Source: Solwaraspora sp. WMMA2056
Lineage (GTDB): Bacteria; Actinomycetota; Actinomycetes; Mycobacteriales; Micromonosporaceae
Length of the DNA stretch: 64,000 nucleotides
Direction of reading: 5' to 3'
Assembly: GCF_030345095.1 (NCBI RefSeq)
Contig: NZ_CP128360.1
Span: forward strand, 1,860,001-1,924,000
Shown here one piece after another: positions 7,912 through 18,047 of this stretch; the stretch's first letter is position 1; every line of letters starts with the position of its first letter. Below the pieces are notes generated by a model. That model made no database searches and was not told where the DNA came from. It saw only the letters and a list, made by a program, of their open reading frames with translations. The position numbers and the translations under genes were made by a program.

Positions 7912-8727
7912 TCCCCCGGTCCGCTGGTGGTCGGTCCGCTGGTGGTCGATCAGCCAGCGGGAGATCGAGTACGTCGGCGGCAGCTCGGCCGGCAGGTCGT
8001 CGAGGTCGAACCAGCGGGCTTCGGCGATCTCCCGGCCGTCGACGACCGGTTCGGCCTGCGGTGCCGCCCGTGCGGTGAAGCCGGCCAGGACCACGCCGGG
8101 GCCGGACATCGCCCACGGCTGGCTGCCGAAGTAGCCGACGTCGTGCACCTCGAGGCCGACCTCCTCGGCGACCTCCCGGTGCACCGCGTCCTCCAGGGTC
8201 TCGCCGGCCTCGACGAAGCCGGCGACCAGCGCCCAGATCGCGGTCGGCCCGTAGGTGTGCCGGACCAGCAACAGCTGTGGGCGGCCGGCGGTCGAGGTGC
8301 GGGTGATCGCGGTCAGCACGGCGGGGGAGAGCTGCATCGGTACGTACAGCTCGCAGGCCGGGCAGCGGCGGGCGTGCTCGCCGGGAACGTCGGCCAGTTC
8401 GGTGGCGCAGGCGCCGCAGAACCGGTGGGTACGCCGCCAGGTGATCACCTGCAGCGCCCGGCCGGCCAGGGCGGCGAGGGGCTCACCGAGCCGACCGGCA
8501 AGCGCCGGCCAGCTGTGCCAGTCGCCGAGCCGCTCGTCGACGCCGGGTAGCCCGGTTGCCCAGACCCGGGCGCCGTCGAGGCTGCCCAGCGGCACCCACT
8601 CGGTCCCGGCGGGCAGGTCGGCCACCGAGGGCAGCGGGGCGTCGACGCCGCCGAGCAGTCGACGGCCGGCGACCACCAGACAGAGGTCGGCCGGTTCGGC
8701 GGTGGCGTCGGTGCCGGCGTCCGGCAC
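7900..8727 (-). CDS. nudC: NADH pyrophosphatase / NAD-decapping Nudix hydrolase (NudC family)
   Basis: The protein has a zinc ribbon (CGAC then CPAC), a Nudix box (GFVEAGETLEDAVHREVAEE, continuing EVG) and the downstream SQPWAMSGPGVVL segment that marks the NudC subgroup (SQPWPFP in classical members). It hydrolyses NAD(H) to NMN(H) and AMP and in other bacteria removes NAD caps from RNA. An open frame reaches ATG 8814, but that would overlap the lipoprotein gene by 77 nt. GTG 8727, preceded by GCAGGTT, lies 11 nt after the lipoprotein stop and is preferred; this leaves a short N-terminal region. The 3' end overlaps the DUF885 gene by 12 nt in convergent orientation. Confidence 0.85.
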   Translation of the reverse strand: MPDAGTDATAEPADLCLVVAGRRLLGGVDAPLPSVADLPAGTEWVPLGSLDGARVWATGLPGVDERLGDWHSWPALAGRLGEPLAALAGRALQVITWRRTHRFCGACATELADVPGEHARRCPACELYVPMQLSPAVLTAITRTSTAGRPQLLLVRHTYGPTAIWALVAGFVEAGETLEDAVHREVAEEVGLEVHDVGYFGSQPWAMSGPGVVLAGFTARAAPQAEPVVDGREIAEARWFDLDDLPAELPPTYSISRWLIDHQRTDHQRTGGSDL

Positions 8728-8737
8728 GAACCTGCGG

Positions 8738-9448
8738 CTACGCCGGGCCGGGTCGCCGGTCGACGGAGCGGGCACCGTCGGGCAGCTCGAAGGCGGTGTC
8801 GTCGACGGTGTCACTGTACCGGCTTATCGCGATTTCGACGGCTTGTCCATCGACCACCCCGGTGAAGCTGCCCAGCGCACCCTCGGTGGTGACGCAGACG
8901 TCGAACCGGGGCGCCGCCGCGCCCTGCACCTGTCGGACGGTGACGCAGGTGGCGTGCCGGCCGGCGATCGTGGTGTCGTTCTGCGTCACGACCGCCGCCG
9001 GGTCGACAGCGGTGGCGTTCAGCAGGGCGATCACCACCGGCGGGGTGACCAACCCGCCCGCGTTGGCGTCCGTGAACAGCTCGGGCTGCGGCGGGGCCGA
9101 CGGCGACGGCCCGGCGGTCAGCGTGCAGACCGGGCGGTCGCTGGCGGTGTCGCACTCCGTGGTCGCCGCCGACGTGACGATGAGCTTGCCGCCGGGATAG
9201 ACGTACGCGGTGCGCTGCGGGTTCTGCGCCTGCACGATGCTGGCGCTGGCCCCGCCGACGAGCTGGTAGTCGGCGGAGTAGGTCAGGTCGTCGGCGCCGC
9301 CGAGCCGGGTGGCCAGTTCGTTGACCAGGTCGGCCGGCTGGATGGTCTGGCCCGCGTCGGCGATGTTCTGACAACCGGCGGTCAGCAGCAGCGTGCCGGC
9401 GAGGGTGGCCGTCGTCAGCCGACGGACGAGCTTGCCCGGTGCACGCAT
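8738..9448 (-). CDS. Secreted lipoprotein of unknown function
   Basis: The N-terminus MRAPGKLVRRLTTATLAGTL followed by the lipobox LTAGC predicts a lipid-anchored exported protein of about 236 residues. Four further cysteines occur, apparently as two pairs (ECDT/PVCT and ATCVT/DVCV), which could form disulfides. The layout (a chain with repeated beta-strand-like stretches and a LppX/LprG-like flavour) is suggestive, but I do not recognise the family firmly. ATG 9448 places the signal peptide normally; the frame is open to 9499, so a longer start is possible. It is divergent from eno and directly upstream of nudC. Confidence 0.7.
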   Translation of the reverse strand: MRAPGKLVRRLTTATLAGTLLLTAGCQNIADAGQTIQPADLVNELATRLGGADDLTYSADYQLVGGASASIVQAQNPQRTAYVYPGGKLIVTSAATTECDTASDRPVCTLTAGPSPSAPPQPELFTDANAGGLVTPPVVIALLNATAVDPAAVVTQNDTTIAGRHATCVTVRQVQGAAAPRFDVCVTTEGALGSFTGVVDGQAVEIAISRYSDTVDDTAFELPDGARSVDRRPGPA

Positions 9449-9508
9449 GGGGACAGGGTGGCCGATGCTGTCCACTCCCCGCAAACTCGTTGTCATCAAT
9501 GTCCATAA

Positions 9509-10948
<1,440 letters not shown>

Positions 10949-10977
10949 CCGTACGGCGTACCTGATACACCGACGGC

Positions 10978-11028
10978 GGCGCGTGCCGGGCCGGGCGGCG
11001 GGACCGAGCCGCTGCCCCGGCACGCGCC
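10978..11028 (+). terminator. Hairpin terminator after eno
   Basis: A perfect 13-bp inverted repeat (GGCGCGTGCCGGG at 10978-10990 and its complement at 11016-11028) with a 25-nt loop lies 30 nt after the eno stop. No U-run follows, as is common for actinobacterial terminators. It may partly insulate eno from divIC. Confidence 0.5.
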
Positions 11029-11064
11029 GGCCGGGTTCCGTACCGCCGACCGACCGGGAGGGGT

Positions 11065-11745
11065 GTGACGACGGTGACGCAACGGCGCACACCGAGTGGG
11101 CAGGGCCCGACCCGGCGTACCGGCCAGACCGGACGCTCCGGCGTCCGGGGGCCGGTGCGTACCGCCGGCCGGGACACCGGCCGAGACGCGCCTCGCGGCG
11201 TCGGTCGCGACACCGCCCGTGACGGCGGTCGTGGTGCCACACGCGACGGCGGTCGTGGCACCGACGCGGGCCGCCCGGCGAGTCGGCCGGCGGCGGCCCG
11301 GCGGGCACCCGCCGGGCCGGTCAAGCGGACCACCGCCGCGCAGCCCAACCGCGTCACCGGCCGGGCCACCGTCCTGCTGGTGGTGCTGGTGGCGCTCGCC
11401 CTGGCCTACACCTATCCGGTCCGGGTCTACCTCAGCCAGCAGTCCGACATCGCCCGGATGGAGCAGGCCCAGCAGGAGCAACGGGAACGGATCGCGGAGC
11501 TGACCGCGCAGGCCGAACGCTGGCAGGACCCGGACTTCATCCGGATCGAGGCCAAACGGCGCTTCTACATGGTGTACCCGGGGGAGGTGCCGCTGCTGGT
11601 GCTGCACGATCCGGCCGGGGCCGCCCGCGACGCCGGCGACCCGATCGACCCACCACCGGGCGAGTCGACTCCGGCCGACCCGTGGTACGACACCCTGTGG
11701 TCCAGCGTGCAGGCCGCCGACGCCACCGAAGGGACCTCGCCGTGA
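11065..11745 (+). CDS. divIC: FtsB/DivIC-family septum formation initiator
   Basis: The 226-residue bitopic membrane protein starts at GTG 11065 after GGGAGGGG. Residues 1-95 are a basic Arg/Gly/Thr-rich low-complexity cytoplasmic tail. One transmembrane helix follows (VLLVVLVALALAYTYPV), then a coiled coil (IARMEQAQQEQRERIAELTA) and a compact domain with DPDFIRIEAKRRFYMVYPGE, typical of actinobacterial FtsB/DivIC proteins. It acts in the divisome bridging FtsL/FtsQ. The N-terminal tail is longer than in most bacteria but usual in this group. Its stop overlaps the DUF501 start by 4 nt (GTGA). Confidence 0.9.
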   Translation: MTTVTQRRTPSGQGPTRRTGQTGRSGVRGPVRTAGRDTGRDAPRGVGRDTARDGGRGATRDGGRGTDAGRPASRPAAARRAPAGPVKRTTAAQPNRVTGRATVLLVVLVALALAYTYPVRVYLSQQSDIARMEQAQQEQRERIAELTAQAERWQDPDFIRIEAKRRFYMVYPGEVPLLVLHDPAGAARDAGDPIDPPPGESTPADPWYDTLWSSVQAADATEGTSP

Positions 11746-12311
11746 CCAGCCGACCCGCCGACGAACAGGACCTGGCGGCGGTGGCCGCGCAGCTCGGCCG
11801 CCCACCGCGCGGCACCCGGGCGGTCGCCCACCGCTGCCCGTGCCAGCTGCCCGACGTGGTCGAGACGGTGCCCCGACTGGCCGACGGCACCCCGTTCCCG
11901 ACGTTGTTCTACCTGACCTGCCCCCGGGCGACCGCCGCGTGCAGCCGGCTGGAGTCCGCCGGTCTGATGCGCGAGTTCGCCGACCAGCTGGCCGAGGATC
12001 CGCAGTTCGCCGCCGCGTACCGGGCGGCGCACGAGGACTATCTGACCCGGCGTGAGGCGATCGGCCACGTGCCGGAGATCGACGGGGTGTCCGCCGGCGG
12101 CATGCCGGGCCGGGTCAAGTGCCTGCATGTGCACCTGGGGCACGCGCTCGCCGTCGGCCCGGGTGTCAACCCGATCGGCGACCGGGTCCGCGAGCTGGTG
12201 GAGCCGTGGTGGGAGGGTGGGCCCTGCGTACCACCGGCGGAGCTGGCCGGGCCCGCGCAGTCGCAGCGGCCCGCGCAGCCGGCGCAGGACGGCGATCGTG
12301 TCGACGCCTGA
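11742..12311 (+). CDS. DUF501 domain-containing protein
   Basis: The 189-residue product shows the DUF501 pattern: VAHRCPCQLPDVVET, PFPTLFYLTCPRA, SRLESAGLM and VKCLHVHLGHALA. The Cys and His residues in these stretches are conserved in the family and could bind metal, but no function is established. Start GTG 11742 overlaps the divIC stop, so the two are translationally coupled, and the 3' end overlaps the acetyltransferase start by 14 nt. The position between divIC and ppx/argA is conserved in actinobacteria. Confidence 0.88.
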   Translation: MTSRPADEQDLAAVAAQLGRPPRGTRAVAHRCPCQLPDVVETVPRLADGTPFPTLFYLTCPRATAACSRLESAGLMREFADQLAEDPQFAAAYRAAHEDYLTRREAIGHVPEIDGVSAGGMPGRVKCLHVHLGHALAVGPGVNPIGDRVRELVEPWWEGGPCVPPAELAGPAQSQRPAQPAQDGDRVDA

Positions 12312-12828
12312 CACCGACGACGCCGAGGTGGTGATCCGCCGCGCGCGCACCCCTGACGTACGGGGGATCCGTCGACTGATCGACCTGTACAGCCCGGACC
12401 GCCGGCTGCTCAGCAAGGCCACCGTCACCCTGTACGAGGACGTGCAGGAGTTCTGGGTCGCGCAACGCCCCGCCGACGGCGCCATCGTCGGCTGCGGGGC
12501 GCTGCACGTGATGTGGGAGGACCTGGCGGAGATCCGTACCGTCGCGGTCGACCCGCGGTGTCGCGGCCGCAAGATCGGGCACCGGATCGTCGCGGAGCTG
12601 GTCGCCGCCGCCCGCGAGCTCGGTGTCGCCCGGGTCTTCGTGCTCACCTTCGAGACCCGGTTCTTCGCCAGCTTCGGCTTCGTCGAGATCGACGGTGCGC
12701 CGGTGCCGGGCCAGGTGTACGAGCAGCTGCTGCGCTCCTACGACGAGGGCGTCGCCGAGTTTCTCGGGCTGGAGCGGGTCAAGCCGAACACGCTCGGCAA
12801 CACCCGGATGCTGCTGCACCTGCGCTGA
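12298..12828 (+). CDS. Amino-acid N-acetyltransferase (ArgA-like GNAT, Rv2747 type)
   Basis: The 176-residue GNAT protein has the acetyl-CoA loop VDPRCRGRKIGHRIVAEL and the segments LIDLYSPDRRLLSK, EFWVAQ, GALHVMWEDLAEIRTVAV and FETRFFASFGF. These features and the short length match the single-domain L-glutamate/glutamine N-acetyltransferases of actinobacteria (Mycobacterium Rv2747), which provide N-acetylglutamate for arginine synthesis. GTG 12298 starts inside the last codons of the DUF501 gene. It is the last gene of the divIC-DUF501 run and is followed by a palindromic repeat element. Confidence 0.85.
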   Translation: MSTPDTDDAEVVIRRARTPDVRGIRRLIDLYSPDRRLLSKATVTLYEDVQEFWVAQRPADGAIVGCGALHVMWEDLAEIRTVAVDPRCRGRKIGHRIVAELVAAARELGVARVFVLTFETRFFASFGFVEIDGAPVPGQVYEQLLRSYDEGVAEFLGLERVKPNTLGNTRMLLHLR

Positions 12829-12837
12829 GCACCCCGA

Positions 12838-12919
12838 CCCGCCAAGATCCCGACGATCTTGCAATTATCGTTGAACAAATCGGACAAAAGCTCTCGATGA
12901 GCGCAAGATCGTCGGGGAG
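12838..12919 (+). repeat. Dispersed palindromic repeat element, copy 1
   Basis: This A/T-richer element lies between the ArgA-like gene and ppx. Its arms at 12846-12870 and 12895-12919 form a long imperfect hairpin, with a perfect 12-bp core (CGACGATCTTGC at 12851 and its complement ending at 12914). The loop holds ACAAATCGGACAAAAG. The reverse complement of 47085-47161 aligns with 12838-12914 with about 11 differences in 77 bases. No transposase is nearby; it could be a MITE-like element or a transcript-processing or termination hairpin. Confidence 0.75.
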
Positions 12920-12933
12920 AGGGAATGGGTGGC

Positions 12934-13929
12934 GTGATGCGGGTGGCGGGCATCGACTGCGGCACCAACTCGGTCCGGCTGCTGATCGCCGACCTGGGAC
13001 GTGACGCTGGAGCCGGGCCAGAGCATGGCCGTGCCGGTGCGCCGGGAGCCGATCCGCCGCTGACCGACGTGGTCCGCCGGATGGAGATCGTCCGGCTCGG
13101 CGAAGGCGTCGACCGGACCCGCCGGCTCGCCCCCGAGGCCATCGACCGGACCCGCCGGGCCCTGACCGGGTACGCGGCCGAGATCGCCGCGCACGGTGCC
13201 GAGCGGGTCCGCATGTGTGCCACCTCGGCCAGCCGCGACGCCGACAACGCCGCCGAGTTCGTGGCGATGGTGCAGGCCACCCTCGGGGTGACCCCCGAGG
13301 TGGTCACCGGCGACGAGGAGGCCCGGCTCACCTTCGCCGGCGCGGTCGGCGGGTTGGCCGCCACCGCCGCCGCGCCGTACCTGGTCGTCGACATCGGCGG
13401 CGGCTCCACCGAGTTCGTCGTCGGCACCGGCACGGTGGACCGGGCGGTCTCGGTCGACATCGGCTGCGTCCGGATGACCGAACGGCACCTGCGGGCCGAC
13501 CCGCCGACCCCGGCGCAGATCGACGCCGCGCGACGGGACATCACCGACGCGGTCGACCGCGCTCTGACAGCGGTCGGCCTGGCGGGCCGGTCGGTCAGCG
13601 CCGGGCCGACCGACGGTACGCCGACCCTGGTCGGCCTGGCCGGCTCGGTGACCACCGTCGCCGGGATCGCGCTGGGGCTCGACGCCTACCGGCCGGAGCG
13701 GCTGCACCACGCCACCGTCAGCTACCAGCAGGTGGCGGCGGTCACCACCGACCTGCTCGCCATGCCGGTCGCCGAGCGGCTGCGGATCCCGGTGATGCAT
13801 CCGGGCCGGGCCGACGTGATCGCCGCCGGCGCGATGGTGCTGCAGATCATCATGGAACGGGCCGGGGTGCCCGCCGTCGTCGCCAGCGAGCACGACATCC
13901 TCGACGGGATCTGCCTGAGCCTGCGCTGA
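12934..13929 (+). CDS. ppx: Ppx/GppA family exopolyphosphatase
   Basis: The product belongs to the actin-like ATPase fold of the Ppx/GppA family: MRVAGIDCGTNSVRLLIADL (phosphate 1), VVDIGGGSTEFVVG (phosphate 2), ATSASRDADN and LVGLAGSVTTVAG. It removes terminal phosphate from polyphosphate and/or hydrolyses pppGpp. GTG 12934 is taken as the start because the GAGAGGGA stretch is about 10 nt upstream; ATG 12925 and ATG 12937 are alternatives. A Gly/Ala/Pro-rich insert of about 20 residues follows the first motif. Length (331) fits the short actinobacterial Ppx proteins that lack the C-terminal HD domain. Confidence 0.9.
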   Translation: MMRVAGIDCGTNSVRLLIADLGRDAGAGPEHGRAGAPGADPPLTDVVRRMEIVRLGEGVDRTRRLAPEAIDRTRRALTGYAAEIAAHGAERVRMCATSASRDADNAAEFVAMVQATLGVTPEVVTGDEEARLTFAGAVGGLAATAAAPYLVVDIGGGSTEFVVGTGTVDRAVSVDIGCVRMTERHLRADPPTPAQIDAARRDITDAVDRALTAVGLAGRSVSAGPTDGTPTLVGLAGSVTTVAGIALGLDAYRPERLHHATVSYQQVAAVTTDLLAMPVAERLRIPVMHPGRADVIAAGAMVLQIIMERAGVPAVVASEHDILDGICLSLR

Positions 13930-14093
13930 CCCGTTGCGCCCCGGGCGGTGACCATTGGACGTACGGCAGCTCACCAAGAGGTGTACGCCACCCTCCGCGC
14001 GCCTTCCCCGGCCTCGCGGCGCGTGTCAGGCTACCCGGACACGTGACCCACTGCGCGCCAGCCAACGATGACTGACCGACAGGAGGACCCCCC

Positions 14094-14789
14094 ATGGGCG
14101 AGATGGTGAGCTACCGCAGCAACGGCGGGACCAGCGAGGGATACCTGGCCCTGCCGCCGACACCCGGCGACACCGGTGCCCCTGCGGTCATCGTCATCCA
14201 GGAGTGGTGGGGGCTGGTACCGCACATCACCACGGTCGCCGACCGGCTCGCCGAAGCCGGCTTCGTCGCCCTTGCCCCGGACCTCTACCACGGGGTGCAG
14301 GCCACCGAGCCGGACCAGGCGCGTCGGCTGCTGATGGGACTGGCGATGGACGAGGCGGCGAAGGACATCGCCGGGGCCGCCGACTACCTCGCGGGCCGGG
14401 CCGAGACCGTCGGTGACACCGTCGGTACGGTCGGCTTCTGTGCCGGCGGTAGCCTGGCGCTGTGGTCGGCCACGCTCACCGACCGGATCGTGGCCACCGC
14501 CGGTTTCTACCCGACGGTGCCGTGGGAGCGGATGAGCCCCGACTGGTCCGGCTACGCCGGCAAGGCGGCGACGATCCACTGCTCGGAGCAGGACGGTACC
14601 TCCGCGGCCGAGGGCATCCAGCAGGCCAGGGGCTACATCGAGGCGGCCGGCGGGAACTGTGTCGTCTACGACTACCCTGGCACCCGGCACGCGTTCTTCA
14701 ACGACGACCGTCCGGAGTCGTACGACCCCGACGCGTCGACGCGGGCCTGGGCGCGGACCCTGGAACTGTTCCGGACCCGACTCGGCTGA
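14094..14789 (+). CDS. Dienelactone hydrolase family protein
   Basis: The 231-residue alpha/beta hydrolase starts at ATG 14094 after ACAGGAGGA. It shows the DLH active-site layout: VIQEWWGL (Glu that primes the nucleophile), Cys nucleophile in VGFCAGG, and His in GTRHAFFND with an upstream Asp candidate. Dienelactone hydrolases open dienelactone to maleylacetate; many paralogues act on other esters. No other chloroaromatic-degradation genes are nearby, so a general esterase role is as likely. It stands alone after ppx. Confidence 0.88.
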   Translation: MGEMVSYRSNGGTSEGYLALPPTPGDTGAPAVIVIQEWWGLVPHITTVADRLAEAGFVALAPDLYHGVQATEPDQARRLLMGLAMDEAAKDIAGAADYLAGRAETVGDTVGTVGFCAGGSLALWSATLTDRIVATAGFYPTVPWERMSPDWSGYAGKAATIHCSEQDGTSAAEGIQQARGYIEAAGGNCVVYDYPGTRHAFFNDDRPESYDPDASTRAWARTLELFRTRLG

Positions 14790-14863
14790 GCGCGGCGGGT
14801 GTCACCGGCGGCGGTGCGGTGGTCGCTGCCCGTTGCGCCGTTACGACGCCGGAAGGAGCCGTG

Positions 14864-15601
14864 GTGACCCGTACCGCCGACGAGGTGACCACAGCGGCGG
14901 CCCAGGTGCCGGACCTGCCCGCGCTGGACGCTGCGGTCGCCCACTGCCGGGCCTGCCCCGGCCTGGTCGCCTGGCGGGAGCAGGTCGCCGCGACGAAACG
15001 GGCGGCGTTCCGGGACCAGACCTACTGGGGCCGGCCGGTGCCCGGGTTCGGGGCGTCGGACGCCCGGATCGCTGTGCTCGGCCTGGCCCCGGCGGCCCAC
15101 GGCGGAAACCGGACCGGTCGGGTCTTCACCGGCGACCGCTCCGGCGACGTGCTCTTCGCCGCGCTGCACCGGGCCGGCCTGGCCAACCAGCCGACCAGCG
15201 TCGCCGCCGACGACGGCCTGCGTCTGATCGACACCCGGGTGGTGGCCGCCGTGCGTTGCGCGCCGCCGGCGAACAAACCGACCCCGGCCGAGCGGGACAC
15301 CTGCGCGCCCTGGCTGCACCGTGAGTTCGAACTGCTGCGGGCCTCACTGCGGGTGGTGGTCGCGCTCGGCGCGTTCGCCTGGGCTGCGTGGTGGCCGACG
15401 TCGACCCGGGTGTACGGCCGACGCCCGCCCACGCCCCGACCGGCGTTCGGCCATGGGGCACACTGGTCGGGTGGCGCGGGGGCGCCCGACCTGCTGGGCT
15501 GTTACCACGTCAGCCAGCAGAACACGTTCACCGGCCGGCTCACCCCAGCCATGCTCGACGAGGTGTTCGCCGAGGCGAAACGCCGGGCGCAGGGCAGCTG
15601 A
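14864..15601 (+). CDS. Family 5 uracil-DNA glycosylase (UDGb)
   Basis: The 245-residue product carries the family 5 motifs [20 protein letters not shown] and [16 protein letters not shown], plus cysteines ([17 protein letters not shown]) positioned to hold a 4Fe-4S cluster. Family 5 enzymes remove uracil, and often hypoxanthine or ethenocytosine, from DNA for base-excision repair, which suits a GC-rich genome prone to cytosine deamination. GTG 14864 lies 5 nt after GGAAGGAG; GTG 14861 is also possible. It stands alone between the hydrolase and the DUF4129 cluster. Confidence 0.9.
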   Translation: MTRTADEVTTAAAQVPDLPALDAAVAHCRACPGLVAWREQVAATKRAAFRDQTYWGRPVPGFGASDARIAVLGLAPAAHGGNRTGRVFTGDRSGDVLFAALHRAGLANQPTSVAADDGLRLIDTRVVAAVRCAPPANKPTPAERDTCAPWLHREFELLRASLRVVVALGAFAWAAWWPTSTRVYGRRPPTPRPAFGHGAHWSGGAGAPDLLGCYHVSQQNTFTGRLTPAMLDEVFAEAKRRAQGS

Positions 15602-15647
15602 GGCGGGCAATCCCACGCAGGAGGATTCGAGGGGCATCACGTCGCCA

Positions 15648-16427
15648 ATGGATCATGCGACCTTCCGTCGACTGTGGCCACTCGCTGCCGTCGCCGTCCT
15701 GCTCGCGCTGACCGCCGTCGCGGCAGCGAACTCCACCCTGCCGGTCGGCCGGACCGACGCCACCGTCGAACGGGAACTCCCGGCCCTGCCGGACTACCAG
15801 CAGCCGCAGACCGCACCGACGTTCGAGCCACCACCGGAGGAGTTCGCCGCCGCCGATCAGCAGCAGATCCCGTCCTGGATTCCGCTGGCCGCCGGTGCCC
15901 TCTGCGCGGTGGCCGTGCTGGTGGTCGCCGGCCTGCTGATCTGGACGCTGCTGCGAGACCTGGTCCGCCGACGCCCCCGGCGGGCGAGCGGCGGCATCCG
16001 CCGGCGTACCCGAATGCCGGAGGAGCCGGGCAGCGCGGCGGAGGTGGTCGCCGCCGTCGACGCCGGCCTGGTCGAGCTCTCCGACGCCGACACCGACCCC
16101 CGCCGGGCGGTGATCGCCTGCTGGGTACGGCTGGAGCAGGCCGCCGCCGCGGCCGGCACCCCACGACAGGTCGGCGACACCTCCACCGACCTGGTGACCC
16201 GGCTGCTGGCCGGGCATGCGATCAGCGCACAGGTGCTCTCCGCGTTCGCCGCCGTCTACCGCCAGGCCCGCTACGCCCGGCACGCGGTCGACGAACGTAC
16301 CCGGGCCCAGGCCCAGTCGGCGCTGCGCCGGCTGCGCGGCGAACTGACCGCCGGCGTCGGCGCGACCGGAACCGGCCCGGCCAGCGGAACCGGTCCCGCC
16401 AGCGGAAGCGAGCCGGTCGATGGGTGA
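15648..16427 (+). CDS. DUF4129 domain membrane protein
   Basis: The 259-residue protein has an N-terminal hydrophobic segment (LWPLAAVAVLLALTAVAAA, signal anchor), a Pro-rich extracellular stretch, and a second transmembrane helix (WIPLAAGALCAVAVLVVAGL). The cytoplasmic C-terminal DUF4129-like region contains AVIACWVRLEQAAA and TSTDLVTRLLAG. The very C-terminus repeats GTGPASGTGPASG. It is the first gene of a tightly packed five-gene string with MoxR and DUF58. In other bacteria such clusters assist folding or assembly of extracytoplasmic complexes, but no biochemical role is fixed for DUF4129. Confidence 0.85.
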   Translation: MDHATFRRLWPLAAVAVLLALTAVAAANSTLPVGRTDATVERELPALPDYQQPQTAPTFEPPPEEFAAADQQQIPSWIPLAAGALCAVAVLVVAGLLIWTLLRDLVRRRPRRASGGIRRRTRMPEEPGSAAEVVAAVDAGLVELSDADTDPRRAVIACWVRLEQAAAAAGTPRQVGDTSTDLVTRLLAGHAISAQVLSAFAAVYRQARYARHAVDERTRAQAQSALRRLRGELTAGVGATGTGPASGTGPASGSEPVDG

Positions 16428-17010
16428 CCAGCAGACCAGCATCGACGACCTGCTCGGCCACGAGGAGGAGCGGCCCGCCCCGGAGCCGACCGCCCGCCCA
16501 CGCGGGCGAATCCGTCGCTGGTTCAGCGCGCTGCTGATCGCCGCCGCCGGTACGGCGGTCGTCGTGTTCGGGTTACGGGCGTTCGGCCTCGCCGTACCGG
16601 TGGTGGCGGTCTTCGGCGGCTGCCTGGCGTTGGTGGCGCTGCGGCGCACCGTACGCTCGGTCGCCGCGCCGAAGCCGGTGAAGCTGCGTCGGGTCGGGGT
16701 CGACCCGGAGGACGGCAACTACGTCTTCGGCAGTGCGGACGGCCTGCGGGAGGCGGTCCGCCGGTGGGAGAGCCGGCTGCGTTCCGGGCACCGGGACGCG
16801 GCCCGGTTCACCGAGGTGATGGCGCCGGTGCTCGCCGACCTCGTCGACGAGCGGCTGCGGCAACGGCACGGGTTCACCCGGGCCAGTGACCCGCAGCGGG
16901 CCCGGGCGATCTGCGGCGACGAACTGTGGCAGCTCCTCGACGCCCCCGTCCGGCGTGCGCCGTCGGCAAAGGACTACGCGCTGCTCATCAGCCAATTGGA
17001 GAAGATATGA
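16420..17010 (+). CDS. Membrane protein of the MoxR/DUF58 cluster, with a TTA codon
   Basis: The 196-residue product overlaps the DUF4129 gene by 8 nt and the MoxR gene by 4 nt (ATGA). An acidic/Pro-rich head (residues 1-33) precedes two adjacent transmembrane segments (about 34-75). A soluble tail follows with repeated charged helices (ADGLREAVRRWESRLRSG, DERLRQRHGFTRASDPQRA). The Leu codon at 16573-16575 is TTA, very rare in this GC-rich genome and read by the tRNA-Leu(UAA) encoded at 23576. Such codons often place a gene under developmental control in related actinomycetes. I recognise no family. Confidence 0.8.
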   Translation: MGDQQTSIDDLLGHEEERPAPEPTARPRGRIRRWFSALLIAAAGTAVVVFGLRAFGLAVPVVAVFGGCLALVALRRTVRSVAAPKPVKLRRVGVDPEDGNYVFGSADGLREAVRRWESRLRSGHRDAARFTEVMAPVLADLVDERLRQRHGFTRASDPQRARAICGDELWQLLDAPVRRAPSAKDYALLISQLEKI

Positions 17011-18047
17011 ACGACGTGGTGGCCGCCCCGACCGCCGAGGCGAGCCGGCTGGCGCACGCCGTACTGGACTCGGTCGGCACCATCCTGGTCGGCAAGCGGG
17101 ACGCGTTGGAGCTGGTGCTGGCGGGCATCCTGGCCGGCGGACACGTGCTGCTGGAGGACCTGCCGGGCCTCGGCAAGACCCTGACCGCCCGGTCCTTCGC
17201 GCAGGCGCTGGGGCTGGACTTCCGCCGCCTGCAGTTCACCCCGGACCTGCTGCCCGCCGACGTCACCGGGTCGTTCCTGTACGACCAGCGCAGCGCCGAC
17301 TTCACCTTCCGGGCCGGCCCGGTCTTCACGAACCTGCTGCTCGCCGACGAGATCAACCGGACACCGCCGAAGACCCAGGCGGCGCTGCTGGAGGCGATGC
17401 AGGAGAAGCAGGTGTCGGTGGAGGGCGTCACCTACCGGCTGGAGGCGCCGTTCCACGTGCTGGCCACCGCCAACCCGATCGAGTACGAAGGCACCTATCC
17501 GCTGCCCGAGGCGCAGCTGGACCGGTTCCTGCTGCGGGTGTCGTTCGGCTACCCGACCCACGACGAGGAGTGGGAGGTGCTGCGTCGGCGGATCGCCCGG
17601 CGGCAGGAGGAGACCGAACTGTCGGCGGTGGTCGACGCCGCCGGGCTGCGCGCAATGCAGGCCGCGTTGGAGAACGTCGTCGTCGAGGACTCCATCGGCC
17701 GCTACATCGTGTCGTTGACCCAGGCCACCCGGGAACACCCGTCGGTGCTGGTCGGGGCCTCGCCCCGGGGGTCGTTGGCGCTGCTGCTGCTGGCCCGGGC
17801 CAAGGCGGTGCTCGCCGGCCGGGACTTCGTCGTCCCGGAGGACGTCAAGGAGGTCGCCGCGCCCGTGCTGGCGCACCGGATCACCCTGCGGCCGGAGATG
17901 TGGCTGCGCCGGGTCGACCCGGCGTTCGTCGTCGCCGAGGTGCTGGCACAGACGCCGGCACCGGCCAGCGGCGCGCTGCCCAGCTACGCGGGTGGCTTCG
18001 GCCCGGCCGGTGGCGTGGCGGCCGGTGGCCGCCGCCCGGCGCAGTGA
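17007..18047 (+). CDS. MoxR-family AAA+ ATPase
   Basis: The 346-residue ATPase starts at ATG 17007. It has a Walker A (EDLPGLGKT), Walker B (LLLADEINRTPPKTQ), sensor 1 (LATANPIEYEGTYPLPEAQLDR) and the arginine finger/lid region typical of MoxR proteins. These act as chaperone-like ATPases for assembly or metal/cofactor loading, usually with a DUF58 partner, which is the next gene here (overlap 4 nt, GTGA). The C-terminus ends in a Gly/Ala-rich tail. Confidence 0.93.
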   Translation: MNDVVAAPTAEASRLAHAVLDSVGTILVGKRDALELVLAGILAGGHVLLEDLPGLGKTLTARSFAQALGLDFRRLQFTPDLLPADVTGSFLYDQRSADFTFRAGPVFTNLLLADEINRTPPKTQAALLEAMQEKQVSVEGVTYRLEAPFHVLATANPIEYEGTYPLPEAQLDRFLLRVSFGYPTHDEEWEVLRRRIARRQEETELSAVVDAAGLRAMQAALENVVVEDSIGRYIVSLTQATREHPSVLVGASPRGSLALLLLARAKAVLAGRDFVVPEDVKEVAAPVLAHRITLRPEMWLRRVDPAFVVAEVLAQTPAPASGALPSYAGGFGPAGGVAAGGRRPAQ

